NCBI GenBank assembly: GCA_022709385.1
Contig: JAKLIX010000014.1
Location: 54,693 to 118,692, forward strand
Origin: Bacteroidota bacterium
GTDB taxonomy: Bacteria; Bacteroidota; Bacteroidia; Bacteroidales; CAIXZF01
Direction of reading: 5' to 3'
Length of the DNA stretch: 64,000 nucleotides
Under the pieces are notes generated by a model that worked only from the letters and a program-made list of their open reading frames with translations, was not told the DNA's origin and searched no databases. Position numbers and translations under genes: made by a program. Position 1 is the stretch's first letter. Every line of letters starts with the position of its first letter. Below are positions 24,778-32,298 of this stretch, one piece after another.

Positions 24778-25428
24778 ATGAAGAAGTCATTATTCACAGG
24801 AATGCTGATATGTCTCATTATCACCTTTTCCCTGCCGGCCCAGGATATCATCATTCTTCAGAACGGGGATGAGATCAATGCTAAAGTCACCGAGATCGGG
24901 ATAGACGAGATCCGGTACAAGCGTGCGTCAAATCCCGACGGTCCCACGATCGTGATCGCAAAGTCAGATGTTTTCATGATCAAATACAAAAACGGCAGCA
25001 AGGATGTTTTTGAGATAAAAAAAGCACAGCAGCCGGCCCCTCCTCCGGTACCGCAACAAACAGCCGCCGTTCAGGCAAGTCCTTCCGGATCATCGGAACC
25101 GGCCGTCATATACTTTATCCGGCCATCGAAATACACCCTTTGGGCAGCCAAATTCCTGGTCAGGACCGGAGCCGAGAATACAACGGTAGCCACACTGACA
25201 AACGGAAGCTACCAGAAGGTGGTCATCAACGAAATCAAAGACCACACCTTCACCGGCGATCTGAGCAAATGGGTACAGGGATTGAAGCAACAACTGTCGC
25301 TGACGGTCGAAAAAGGAAAGACCTATTACGTAAAATGCGGTGCCAGAGAAGGATTTCCACGGCCAAAAATGATTTTTGAACAGGTAGCGGAAGAAGAAGG
25401 CCTCGGAATGCTTGAAAAATTAAAATAA
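24778..25428 (+). CDS. Secreted protein with the same N-terminal domain and a DUF2846-like C-terminal domain
   Basis: 216 residues from the ATG at 24778, chosen because it opens a signal peptide (LICLIITFSLPAQ). Residues 20-75 (IIILQNGDEINAKVTEIG, EIRYKRASNPDGP, VFMIKYKNGSKDVFEI) are closely similar to the same region of the preceding gene. After a Pro/Gln linker, residues 108-216 resemble DUF2846 (AVIYFIRPSKYTLWAAKF, TLTNGSYQKVVI, VEKGKTYYVKCGAREG), a domain seen in envelope lipoproteins with unknown role. It lies in an operon with both neighbours (gaps of 10 and 33 bp). Confidence 0.74.
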   Translation: MKKSLFTGMLICLIITFSLPAQDIIILQNGDEINAKVTEIGIDEIRYKRASNPDGPTIVIAKSDVFMIKYKNGSKDVFEIKKAQQPAPPPVPQQTAAVQASPSGSSEPAVIYFIRPSKYTLWAAKFLVRTGAENTTVATLTNGSYQKVVINEIKDHTFTGDLSKWVQGLKQQLSLTVEKGKTYYVKCGAREGFPRPKMIFEQVAEEEGLGMLEKLK

Positions 25429-25461
25429 CAGTCAATGTACCATATCTTAAAACGCTTCAGG

Positions 25462-26148
25462 ATGAACACAAAAACCATTACCATTTTGCTGATGGTTTTG
25501 CTTATCGCTCCCATGACGGGCCATTCGCAAAAACCCTTTGATTTTCATGCCGGACTGGCCCTTCCTTTGGGAGGTTTTGCCAATGACGACAAGGTGATTG
25601 ATATGGAAGAAGAATCTGAAAACTGCGGCGCAGCCCCGGGACTGACTGCAGGCGTTCATATGATCTATCCCCTGACCGGGGATGGCCTGGGGGTATTTGC
25701 CGGGGTGGATTTCACCTACAATGCGATGAAGAAGAAAGTCAAAGACGAATTAACAGAAGAAATCGACGACGGGGAGGCTGACATCCATTTTCCCTCCTAT
25801 TTCAACATCCCCATCACTGCCGGCCTGAATTATTCCTTCCCCGTCAATGAAAAAACCATGCTTTTCATAAAGCTGGGCGGTGCATATAATATTTTCAAAA
25901 TGACGGATTTAACAGTTGAGTTTGATTCTGAAAAAGCCTCCATTTCAATGAATACTTCAAAAAAGTTCGGCTTCCTGGCCGGGGCCGGGGTCTACCTGAA
26001 TGATAAGCTCTCCCTGAACCTGTCTTATTTTGGTTTGGGTAAACATGCCCTCAAAGGCAAACTCAGGGAGCCGGGCGAGGAAGCGGAATCGCTTGAAACC
26101 GACAAAGCAGTCGGATTTGCAACATTCACACTGGCCTTTCATTTTTGA
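25462..26148 (+). CDS. Outer-membrane beta-barrel protein
   Basis: 228 residues from the ATG at 25462, which starts the signal peptide (ITILLMVLLIAPMTGHSQ). Barrel-type strands follow: FHAGLALPLGGFAND, LTAGVHMIYPLTG, GVFAGVDFTYNAMKK, YFNIPITAGLNYSF, LFIKLGGAYNIFK, FLAGAGVYLNDKLSLNLSYFGLG, and the last strand GFATFTLAFHF with a terminal Phe. It is the third gene of the small operon. A decayed second copy of its last 75 codons lies 2.4 kb downstream (28560-28805), on the other side of the repeat array. No specific function can be given. Confidence 0.78.
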   Translation: MNTKTITILLMVLLIAPMTGHSQKPFDFHAGLALPLGGFANDDKVIDMEEESENCGAAPGLTAGVHMIYPLTGDGLGVFAGVDFTYNAMKKKVKDELTEEIDDGEADIHFPSYFNIPITAGLNYSFPVNEKTMLFIKLGGAYNIFKMTDLTVEFDSEKASISMNTSKKFGFLAGAGVYLNDKLSLNLSYFGLGKHALKGKLREPGEEAESLETDKAVGFATFTLAFHF

Positions 26149-26180
26149 GGGAGATCCCGCAACATGCACAGATCAAACTT

Positions 26181-26229
26181 TTACCGGCACGGCTGCTTTG
26201 CATTCGCAAACCCGTCAAGTATGAGGTTA
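26181..26229 (+). repeat. Family 1 palindromic element, internally deleted copy
   Basis: Only the outer sequences remain: TTACCGGCACGG joined directly to CTGCTTTGCATTCGCAAACC and GTCAAGTATGAGGTTA. It lies immediately before the first unit of the 336-bp array. Confidence 0.65.
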
Positions 26230-26359
26230 TTCCACAGAGAACCACAGAGGGATCACAGAGGGCTGAGAGCAAAACTGTTCAGGGCCTTCGTTTTATTCAG
26301 TTTTCACAGGCGTGTCATAAAATTTGGTCTAAGGTAATATAGATTTTAAACATTCCAGT

Positions 26360-26413
26360 TATACCGATGACTCTGAGAACACTTTTTTCGCATTCTTGTG
26401 TTCTTTCGGTATA
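26360..26413 (-). repeat. Family 2 palindromic element inserted in the first array unit
   Basis: An inverted 54-bp copy bounded by TATACCG and CGGTATA. It replaces or interrupts the inner part of the first 336-bp unit, where the other units have no such sequence, so it arrived after the unit existed. Confidence 0.8.
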
Positions 26414-26658
26414 AAATAATCTCTGAGCAGGATCATTGTCTGAAATCCGGTTCAAATTCATCCTGCATACATTTGAACCCCTGTGGTTCTCTGTGTGTTC
26501 TCTGTGTGATCTCTGTGGTTCTCTGTGAAATAACTTATCCGCTTGGGGATATGTTATTAACCTTAATGGATTGCCGCAATGGCAGACCGATAAGGTTTGA
26601 GGCAGTCAACTGCATGCTACCTTCGGGTGATATTCAATTTCACAGCGTGCTACAATGC

Positions 26659-27033
26659 TTAAAGCCGATATCGTTTTATTCCGTTTTTAAGCAGTGTGAC
26701 ATTGAAGTTGATCAGAAGTCCGCACTGTTTCCGGGCTAATTTCATATAAGTCAGAATCTGCGCTTCATGAACAGCCTTGAAAGCATCCACCGTTTTCAAT
26801 TCAATGATCACGGTGTCTTCAACCAGAATATCTATCCTGTACCCGCAATCCAGATTGATTTCCTTGTAAACCACCGGAACAGGTTTCTGCCTTTCGGCCT
26901 GAAGACCCGCTTTTTTCAGCTCAAACAACAGGCAGGCTTCATAAGACGATTCCAATAAGCCTGGTCCTAATATCTTATGTACCTCAATGGCACATCCAAT
27001 AATTGTATCTGTAATTTGGTTCAGGTCCATCAT
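26659..27033 (-). CDS. GxxExxY protein, PD-(D/E)XK nuclease-like
   Basis: A 124-residue protein. The family motif GxxExxY is residues 25-31 (GLLESSY) after an opening helix (QITDTIIGCAIEVHKILGP). Nuclease-type residues follow in order: Asp68 in YRIDILVED, Glu78 and Lys80 in IIELKTVD, and a Gln in HEAQILTYMKL, which is the PD-(D/E)XK arrangement. It ends LLINFNVTLLKNGIKRYRL. Biochemical function is not established as far as I know. The gene sits inside one unit of the repeat array, framed by CACAG-type sequences, and the neighbouring units keep its first codons and its 3' end. That suggests that gene and repeats form one element. The gene itself looks intact. Confidence 0.9.
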   Translation of the reverse strand: MMDLNQITDTIIGCAIEVHKILGPGLLESSYEACLLFELKKAGLQAERQKPVPVVYKEINLDCGYRIDILVEDTVIIELKTVDAFKAVHEAQILTYMKLARKQCGLLINFNVTLLKNGIKRYRL

Positions 27034-27107
27034 GCAGAAAGTTAAACCTCTGTGGTTCTCTGTGTGATCTCTGTGGTTCTCTGTGATATAACTTATCGGC
27101 TTGTTGT

Positions 27108-27211
27108 AATACAGAAAGAAACACAGGAATGCAAAAATAATGTTTCCAGAGTCATCGGTATAACTAAATTTAATAGAATATTGCTTCGCATTTTCGCTAA
27201 GATTCAGTATA
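27108..27211 (+). repeat. Family 2 palindromic element, long form, inserted in an array spacer
   Basis: About 104 bp. The first part reads GAAACACAGGAATGC to GAGTCATCGGTATAACT, the second TTGCTTCGCATTTTCGCTAA to GATTCAGTATA. It interrupts the 113-bp spacer of the unit carrying the nuclease gene; spacer sequence resumes directly after it. Confidence 0.82.
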
Positions 27212-28559
27212 TGTTTACCTTGATGGTTTGCTGCAGTGGCGGACTGATGAATTTTCAGGAAGTCAACTGCAACATGCTTTCAGGTGACATTCAATTTCAC
27301 AGAGAACCACAGAGGGATCACAGAGGGCTGAGAGCAAAACTGTTCAGGGCCTTCGTTTTAGTCAGTTTTCACAAGCGTGACATAAAACTTTGGCCTACGA
27401 TATTTAAGATATTAGACAAAAAATCATTGAGCAATATCATTGTCTGTCATAAGGTTCAAATCCATCATGTAAAAATTTAAACCTCTGTGGTTCTCTGTGT
27501 GATCTCTGTGGTTCTCCGTGAAATAACTTATCCGCTTGGGGATATGTTATTAACCTTAATGGATTGCCGCAATGGCAGACAGATAAGGATCGAGGCAGTC
27601 AACTGCATGATACCTTCGGGTGACATTCAATTTCACAGAGAACCACAGAGGGATCACAGAGGGCTGAGAGCAAAACTGTTCAGGGCCTTCGTTTTATTCA
27701 GTTTTCACAAGCGTGACATAAAACTTTGGCCTACGATATTTAAAATATTAGACAAAAAAATCTTTGAGCAGGATCATTGTCTGTCATCCGGTTCAAATCC
27801 ATCATGTAAAAATTTAAACCTCTGTGGTTCTCTGTGTGATCTCTGTGGTTCTCCGTGAAATAACTTATCCGCTTGGGGATATGTTATTAACCTTAATGGA
27901 TTGCCGCAATGGCAGACTGATAGGTTTGAGGCAGTCAACTGCATGCTACCTTCGGGTGATATTCAATTTCACAGAGAACCACAGAGGGATCACAGAGGGC
28001 TGAGGGCATAACTGTTTAGGGCCTTCGTTTTATTCAGTTTTCAAAATCGTGACATAAAACTTTGGCCTACGATATTTGAGATATTAGACAAAAAAATCTT
28101 TGAGCAATATCATTGTCTGTAATCCGGTTCAAATTCATCCTGAATACATTTAAACCTCTGTGGTTCTCTGTGATATCTCTGTGGCTCTCTGTGAAATAAC
28201 TTATCCGCTTGGGATTATGTCATTAACCTTAATGGATTGCCGCAATGGCAGACTGATAGGTTTGAGGCAGTCAACTGCATGCTACCTTCGGGTGATGTTC
28301 ATTTTCACAGAGAACCACAGAGGGATCACAGAGGGCTGAGAGCAAAACTGTTCAGGTCCTTCGTTTTATTCAGTTTTCAAAGGGATGAGATAATAAACAG
28401 TTGATCATCGCAGGTTCCCGCTAAAAATCAGCGAACAAAAAATGCCAGAGCGATCACTGATCATTCTGGCATTCCCGCATTCCTGCATTCAAGTTCGTGT
28501 CCGGAAGTTTTCTTCAATCTACTCATTGTCTTAGCCGGCATGCTTAAAAAGTGAATACT

Positions 28560-28805
28560 TTGGTTATCTTTACCCAGTCAGTCATTGAAAAAGCCACCCT
28601 TACGATAAATACAGCAAAAAAAAATCGGCTTTTTTGCCGGGCCGGTGCTTACCTGAATGAGAAACGCTCTGTAAATATGTCTTATTTCGGTTTTGGCAAA
28701 TATCCCAATAAGGGAAAGCTCAGCATTCCGGGTGAGAACAATAAATTACTCGATACTGAAAAAGCAATCGGTTTTGCAACATTCACACTGGCTTTTCATT
28801 TTTGA
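28560..28805 (+). pseudogene. Remnant of a second copy of the 25462-26148 barrel gene
   Basis: The reading frame from about 28584 aligns with the last 72 residues of the gene at 25462: EKATLTINTAKK against EKASISMNTSKK, AGAYLNEKRSVNMSYFGFGK against AGVYLNDKLSLNLSYFGLGK, and an identical end GFATFTLAFHF. There is no signal peptide and no upstream two thirds. Substitutions are spread along the segment, so the duplication is old. It marks the far border of the array region. Confidence 0.8.
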
Positions 28806-28862
28806 GGCAGCTACAACCCGGCCACAGGTCTTATCCTTTCAAATCCGGTTGAATGCTGTATC

Positions 28863-29982
28863 TCATGGTTGTGGTATTGCTCTAAACCTGGCGACAAGCT
28901 CTTTAATCCGTTCGATCAATTGCTTATATTTCAATGAAGGACCGTAAATCATACCCTCCCGCATGAATTCATAATCTCTCCTCCATTGACCCATTAAAGC
29001 ATCAGGTGGTATGGGATTGATTCTTTCCGGAGAATGATTGGAGTAACTGATACCCCGGACTGGTGTTAGCAATCTACGGTGTTCAATAATAGTCCGGTAG
29101 AGATTCATATCAGATAGGGCCAATTTGCCGTAAGAAGTATCCATCAGCTTTTCGATATCATATAGATGCCTGCTTAAGCGATCGGTCCTGACCTTATTTG
29201 GTGTCTTTTGAAATTCTTCATGAAGCAGGAAGATCTTTTCAAGAAAGGTTCGTTCAGGGTTTACCGTGGGGATGCCGACAAATGGATCGGCGTAGGGTTG
29301 ATTCTTCAGATATTCCCCAACGAAGGATCTGATTTCTTTTACAGTAAACGGTTCCCTTAATGACCGGCTGCCGATCTCAACAAGAACTCTCGGCCTAATG
29401 TATACTCATACTTGACAGGTTTGCGAATGCAAAGCTGTTTAGAATGAGTAATGCCGTACACCGCAGGAATGTATATTTTTCGCAAACTCATTCAGTGTCG
29501 GTGTATTCATTTGAGGAAGTTATGGCCGGATAATAGATCTCAATGATAAGTGGATCCTGATCGGCACCACTGACCTCAGCAAGCCTTAGATCAGCTTCTC
29601 CTAATCCTGCTTCCCTAAATCTGGAACGGACCTCAGGGAAAAAACTCTTTGAGAAAAAGCTGAATGATTCTTTCCGGAGTTTCTTAACCTGAGAGATCGT
29701 CATTTCACCAGTAAATCCAAGGAATGACCGATCCAATGCAATATCTATATCTTCCGAAAAGCGTTCAATCAATCCCCAGGCTTTACTAAGTGAAGTACCT
29801 CCCTTGAAGACCAGAAATGGTGCACAATCCATCTGGAAAATGAGCCGGAGGGTTTGTGTTACCCACCAGTCCTTTTCAACGGCCGCTGCCGGTAAGGGAA
29901 TATATCTGGTCAGCTCACTGAATACCTCACTTTTGTGTGAGTCCTTCATCCCCAGCCACCTGTTTAACTCAAAATCACTCAC
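28863..29982 (-). pseudogene. AbiEii-type nucleotidyltransferase toxin gene, split by a 103-bp element
   Basis: The 5' part (29982 down to 29507) encodes the AbiEii signature FLVFKGGTSLSKAWGLIERFSEDIDIAL, with GGTSL and the DID metal residues. The 3' part (29403 down to 28863) continues RVLVEIGSRSLREPF, then NPERTFLEKIFLLHEEF and DIEKLMDT, typical of the second half. Between them lies one family 1 element. Removing 29404-29506 joins the parts at a shared GTAT and gives an open frame of 338 residues reading SSNEYIRPRVLVEIG across the join. As it stands the protein stops at residue 164 in element sequence (EYTDTE). Its partner at 29975 overlaps the start by 8 bp and is intact. Confidence 0.88.
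29404..29506 (-). repeat. Family 1 palindromic element inserted in the AbiEii gene
   Basis: A 103-bp insertion flanked by GTAT at 29400-29403 and 29503-29506, one of which is part of the counted length. In minus orientation it runs from ACACCGACACTGAATGAG to AAGTATGAGTATAC. It is the best-defined copy because the interrupted gene shows where it begins and ends. Confidence 0.9.
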
Positions 29983-30586
29983 CGACTTTTGATAATACCA
30001 TTCTGAATATTTGCCGTATCCATTCGGGGGCCATTTTTAAATCATGTTTAATGTTCTCCGGCTTTTCTTTTGTTAACACCAATGTAATTTTCTCAACAAC
30101 CGCTGCATTAACATTTGTTTTTCCAATGGACCGAAGACCTTGAATGACCAGGCTGCTTATTTCTCCTCTGGTGGCCAGGTTTTTAGGGGCCGTTTTCTTG
30201 AATTTTATCTTCCGTTCGCCCACTTTGACAATACGTGCAGCTCCATCGGTGAGGAAAACCGCATTTAACGCGACCTGGGTGGAAAGTCCCAATAAATTGA
30301 TTGCGTACTCGCCCGTCGGGATAATCCTGGCTTTATCACGTCGTGAGATAGCATCAGCGATTTCTTCCAAGCCAGGGGTTATATATCCGAACAGACTGCT
30401 TTTCCTTGGCCTGACATAAATGCCTGTGGCAACACGTATGATCTCCCCTTTGTCCATCAGTCTTTGAAGAGCCTTACTGATGGCCTTGGGATTCCCAAAG
30501 GCCAGGAAGTTGTCAGTAAAGAAAAGCGTACCCCTACTGGCTTTTTTAATTTTATTAAGTACCTGTAATTCAATGGATATACCCAT
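29975..30586 (-). CDS. AbiEi-like antitoxin / DUF6088 transcriptional regulator
   Basis: About 203 residues. An N-terminal winged helix-turn-helix (RGTLFFTDNFLAFGNPKAISKALQRLM, then KGEIIRVATGIYVRP) is followed by a domain with IIPTGEYAINLLGLS and RKIKFKKTAPKNLATRGEI, the layout of DUF6088 and AbiEi-type antitoxins. Such proteins repress their own operon and neutralise the AbiEii nucleotidyltransferase. The longest frame starts at a TTG; the ATG at 30586 is preferred since it lies 17 bp behind a palindromic operator. It overlaps the toxin gene by 8 bp. With the toxin gene broken, this protein is now an orphan antitoxin. Confidence 0.85.
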   Translation of the reverse strand: MGISIELQVLNKIKKASRGTLFFTDNFLAFGNPKAISKALQRLMDKGEIIRVATGIYVRPRKSSLFGYITPGLEEIADAISRRDKARIIPTGEYAINLLGLSTQVALNAVFLTDGAARIVKVGERKIKFKKTAPKNLATRGEISSLVIQGLRSIGKTNVNAAVVEKITLVLTKEKPENIKHDLKMAPEWIRQIFRMVLSKVGE

Positions 30587-30602
30587 TTGTTTTATTATTT
30601 CA

Positions 30603-30631
30603 TGTCGCAAATTTAGTAAATATTTGCGACA
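30603..30631 (-). promoter_or_regulatory. Palindromic operator overlapping the promoter of the AbiEi-like gene
   Basis: A perfect 10-bp inverted repeat, TGTCGCAAAT and ATTTGCGACA, separated by 9 bases. On the minus strand it contains TAAATTTG, which fits the Bacteroidota -7 box TAnnTTTG, giving a start of transcription about 14 bases before the ATG. A repressor bound here would block the promoter, as expected for an autoregulated antitoxin. Confidence 0.65.
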
Positions 30632-30779
30632 GAATATACTGGGAATTGTGCTTGTGAGTTTATTTTTTTGATCCTGAAGATCCAGGGAAGGGGGGCATTA
30701 CATTGCAGAAGGGCGGGAAAGCAAGGATGTGATTTCATTCCTGCATTCCCGCCCTCCTGCATTCTGTCATTCAAGCCCG

Positions 30780-30852
30780 AGCCTCTCACCGGACTTGAAC
30801 CGGCGACCTGCTAATTACGAATCAGCTGCTCTACCAACTGAGCTAAAGAGGC
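30780..30852 (-). tRNA. tRNA-Thr (anticodon CGT)
   Basis: The minus strand folds into a full cloverleaf. The acceptor stem is GCCTCTT with GAGAGGC, the D arm GCTCAGTTGGTAGAGC, the anticodon stem GCTGA/TTAGC around loop TTCGTAA, and the T arm contains GGTTCAAGTCC. Anticodon CGT reads ACG threonine codons. CCA is not encoded. Confidence 0.93.
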
Positions 30853-30857
30853 AAAAT

Positions 30858-30909
30858 GCCCCCTTTCTGCTCCCCTCCCCTGTTTGGGGGAGGGGTTGGG
30901 GGAGGGGGC
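30858..30909. repeat. G/C-rich imperfect palindrome between two tRNA genes
   Basis: GCCCCCTTTCTGCTCCCCTC on one side and GGGGAGGGGTTGGGGGAGGG on the other form a long imperfect hairpin that fills the gap between tRNA-Thr and tRNA-Pro. Very similar C-run/G-run palindromes are frequent between genes in Bacteroidota. It may act as a transcript end or processing signal. Confidence 0.6.
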
Positions 30910-30911
30910 TG

Positions 30912-30985
30912 TCGGGATGACTGGACTCGAACCAGCGACCTCTGCGTCCCGAACGCAGCGCGCTAGCCAACTGCGCTACATCCCG
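30912..30985 (-). tRNA. tRNA-Pro (anticodon CGG)
   Basis: A cloverleaf on the minus strand. The acceptor stem is CGGGATG with CATCCCG, the anticodon stem CTGCG/CGCAG around loop TTCGGGA, and the T arm contains GGTTCGAGTCC, with discriminator A. Anticodon CGG reads CCG proline codons. Confidence 0.94.
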
Positions 30986-31324
30986 AATCAGGACTATCCA
31001 TACCTCTCAGCAGGGAAGGGCATGAAAAGGACGACAAAAGTAATACTTTTTCCAAAACAAACAAAGGTGCCGGGGACTTTCCGTGTCGGTATAAACCGGT
31101 CAATCCCGTAAAACATGGCCATGGAGCCCATTTCCGTCGTAAACAGCTGGGACTGTACCCTCCGGCTGTATTTAGACCAGATCGCCCGGAGGGTTTCTGC
31201 CAAAGATACTTCAGTTAAGTTAAGCTATTATATATATTATATGTTAATTATTTCATAAATCTTGATCAGCGCTTAACTTGTGTGGATATCGTGTGTTATT
31301 CATACACATTATAAACACAAAACT
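30986..31324. other. Gene-free stretch upstream of the peroxiredoxin gene
   Basis: No gene is recognised. A 13-bp piece CCGTGTCGGTATA (about 31080-31092) equals one end of the family 1 element. A perfect 9-bp inverted repeat, ACCCTCCGG at 31157-31165 and CCGGAGGGT at 31186-31194, could form a hairpin. The last 110 bp are AT-rich and probably contain the peroxiredoxin promoter. Confidence 0.4.
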
Positions 31325-32056
31325 ATGAAAAACTACATCATCATTCTTCTTGCTGCATTTTCCCTGTTACCATCAGTTTATGCCCAGGATACACAAAAAA
31401 GCGGGATACCCCATATCGGGGACGCTGCTCCTTCGTTTACGGCCAACACCACTAAAGGCGTTATCAACTTTCCAGGCGATTTCAGCGGGAAGTGGAAGAT
31501 ACTGCTGAGCCATCCTGCTGACTTCACCCCGGTCTGCACTTCAGAGATACTGGAGCTTAGCCAGATGCAGGATGAATTTGAGAAACTGGACGTAAAACTG
31601 CTGGTTATCTCCACCGAATCGGTTGAAATGCACAGAGACTGGATCAAATCCATGGAGTCGCTGCGCTACAAGCAACGTGACACACAGAAGATCAGGTTTC
31701 CTCTTATCGGGGATGAATCCCGGGCTGTTTCCAAACTTTACGGTATGATTCCAGACGACTCCTACACGACTAAAAATGTGAGGGGTGTGTATGTGATTGA
31801 CCCAAAAAACAAGGTGCGTTCAGTGAGTTTTTACCCCATGTCGGTAGGAAGGAACATGGACGAGATTAAGCGCCTGGTGATTGCCATTCAGCAAACGGAT
31901 AAGGAAAACATCTTCACACCGGCCAACTGGAATCCCGGTGATGATGTTCTGATCCCTCACCAGACAGCAGAAGCAGAAACAGGGGAGGTAAGCGATGAAA
32001 GCAGTCCTGGCACCTATAAATTAGCATGGTATATGTTCTTTAAGAAGTCGGATTAG
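31325..32056 (+). CDS. Exported 1-Cys (Prx6-type) peroxiredoxin
   Basis: 243 residues from the ATG at 31325, which begins a signal peptide (IIILLAAFSLLPSVYAQ). The mature enzyme has the peroxidatic cysteine in HPADFTPVCTSEI, the SHPADF/STES pattern of Prx6 proteins, and the long C-terminal domain (DKENIFTPANWNPGDDVLIP) of that subfamily. There is no resolving Cys in the C-terminal half, so it is likely one-cysteine. It should reduce peroxides. Export to the periplasm is unusual, as most Prx6 enzymes are cytoplasmic; the signal peptide is clear. It stands alone, followed by tRNA-Lys on the opposite strand. Confidence 0.88.
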   Translation: MKNYIIILLAAFSLLPSVYAQDTQKSGIPHIGDAAPSFTANTTKGVINFPGDFSGKWKILLSHPADFTPVCTSEILELSQMQDEFEKLDVKLLVISTESVEMHRDWIKSMESLRYKQRDTQKIRFPLIGDESRAVSKLYGMIPDDSYTTKNVRGVYVIDPKNKVRSVSFYPMSVGRNMDEIKRLVIAIQQTDKENIFTPANWNPGDDVLIPHQTAEAETGEVSDESSPGTYKLAWYMFFKKSD

Positions 32057-32111
32057 TCCGGTGGCTGTTGTATGCCGGTTTGAATGGAAGCGGCGGCTGC
32101 TTTTATGCGTG

Positions 32112-32184
32112 TCTCCCCGGATGGATTCGAACCATCGACCCAATGATTAAGAGTCATTTGCTCTGCCAGCTGAGCTACGGAGAG
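32112..32184 (-). tRNA. tRNA-Lys (anticodon CTT)
   Basis: A cloverleaf on the minus strand. The acceptor stem is CTCTCCG with CGGGGAG, the D arm GCTCAGCTGGCAGAGC, the anticodon stem AATGA/TCATT around loop CTCTTAA, and the T arm contains GGTTCGAATCC, with discriminator A. Anticodon CTT reads AAG lysine codons. Confidence 0.94.
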
Positions 32185-32298
32185 GAAATTGGGCGGCAAA
32201 GGTAAGATTATTTTCCAGATTTAACAAATGGTGAACGGCCGGGTCAAAGAGCAGGATTTTTCAGGGGCTTGCTTACCTTTGCAGCATATTGTACCTGG

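Larger units (their letters stand above)
26233..28385. repeat. Tandem array of 336-bp units built on CACAGAGAACCACAGAG inverted repeats
   Basis: Units begin with CACAGAGAACCACAGAGGG at 26233, 27298, 27634, 27970 and 28306, and a diverged start is at 26641. The last four starts are exactly 336 bp apart. Each unit has a left repeat, about 150 bp of inner sequence, a right repeat (CCTCTGTGGTTCTCTGTG, twice in tandem variants) that is the inverse of the left, and a 113-bp spacer containing TTATCCGCTTGGGGATATG and GAGGCAGTCAACTGCATG. The second unit holds the GxxExxY gene in place of the short inner sequence; the others keep both ends of that gene. The final unit stops after about 80 bp. Two family 2 elements are inserted in the array. 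Confidence 0.93.

Noticed and set aside
27052..27858. Plus-strand open frames of 123-142 codons in the array
   Set aside because: They recur only because the 336-bp period is a multiple of three, and they consist of repeat sequence (SVVL-type translations of CTCTGTGG).
26233..28385. CRISPR array
   Set aside because: The units are 336 bp with conserved spacers and inverted ends. CRISPR repeats are short with unique spacers, and no cas gene is near.
30994..31203. 69-codon minus-strand frame between tRNA-Pro and the peroxiredoxin gene
   Set aside because: It has no homology that I recognise and contains a piece of the family 1 element end.
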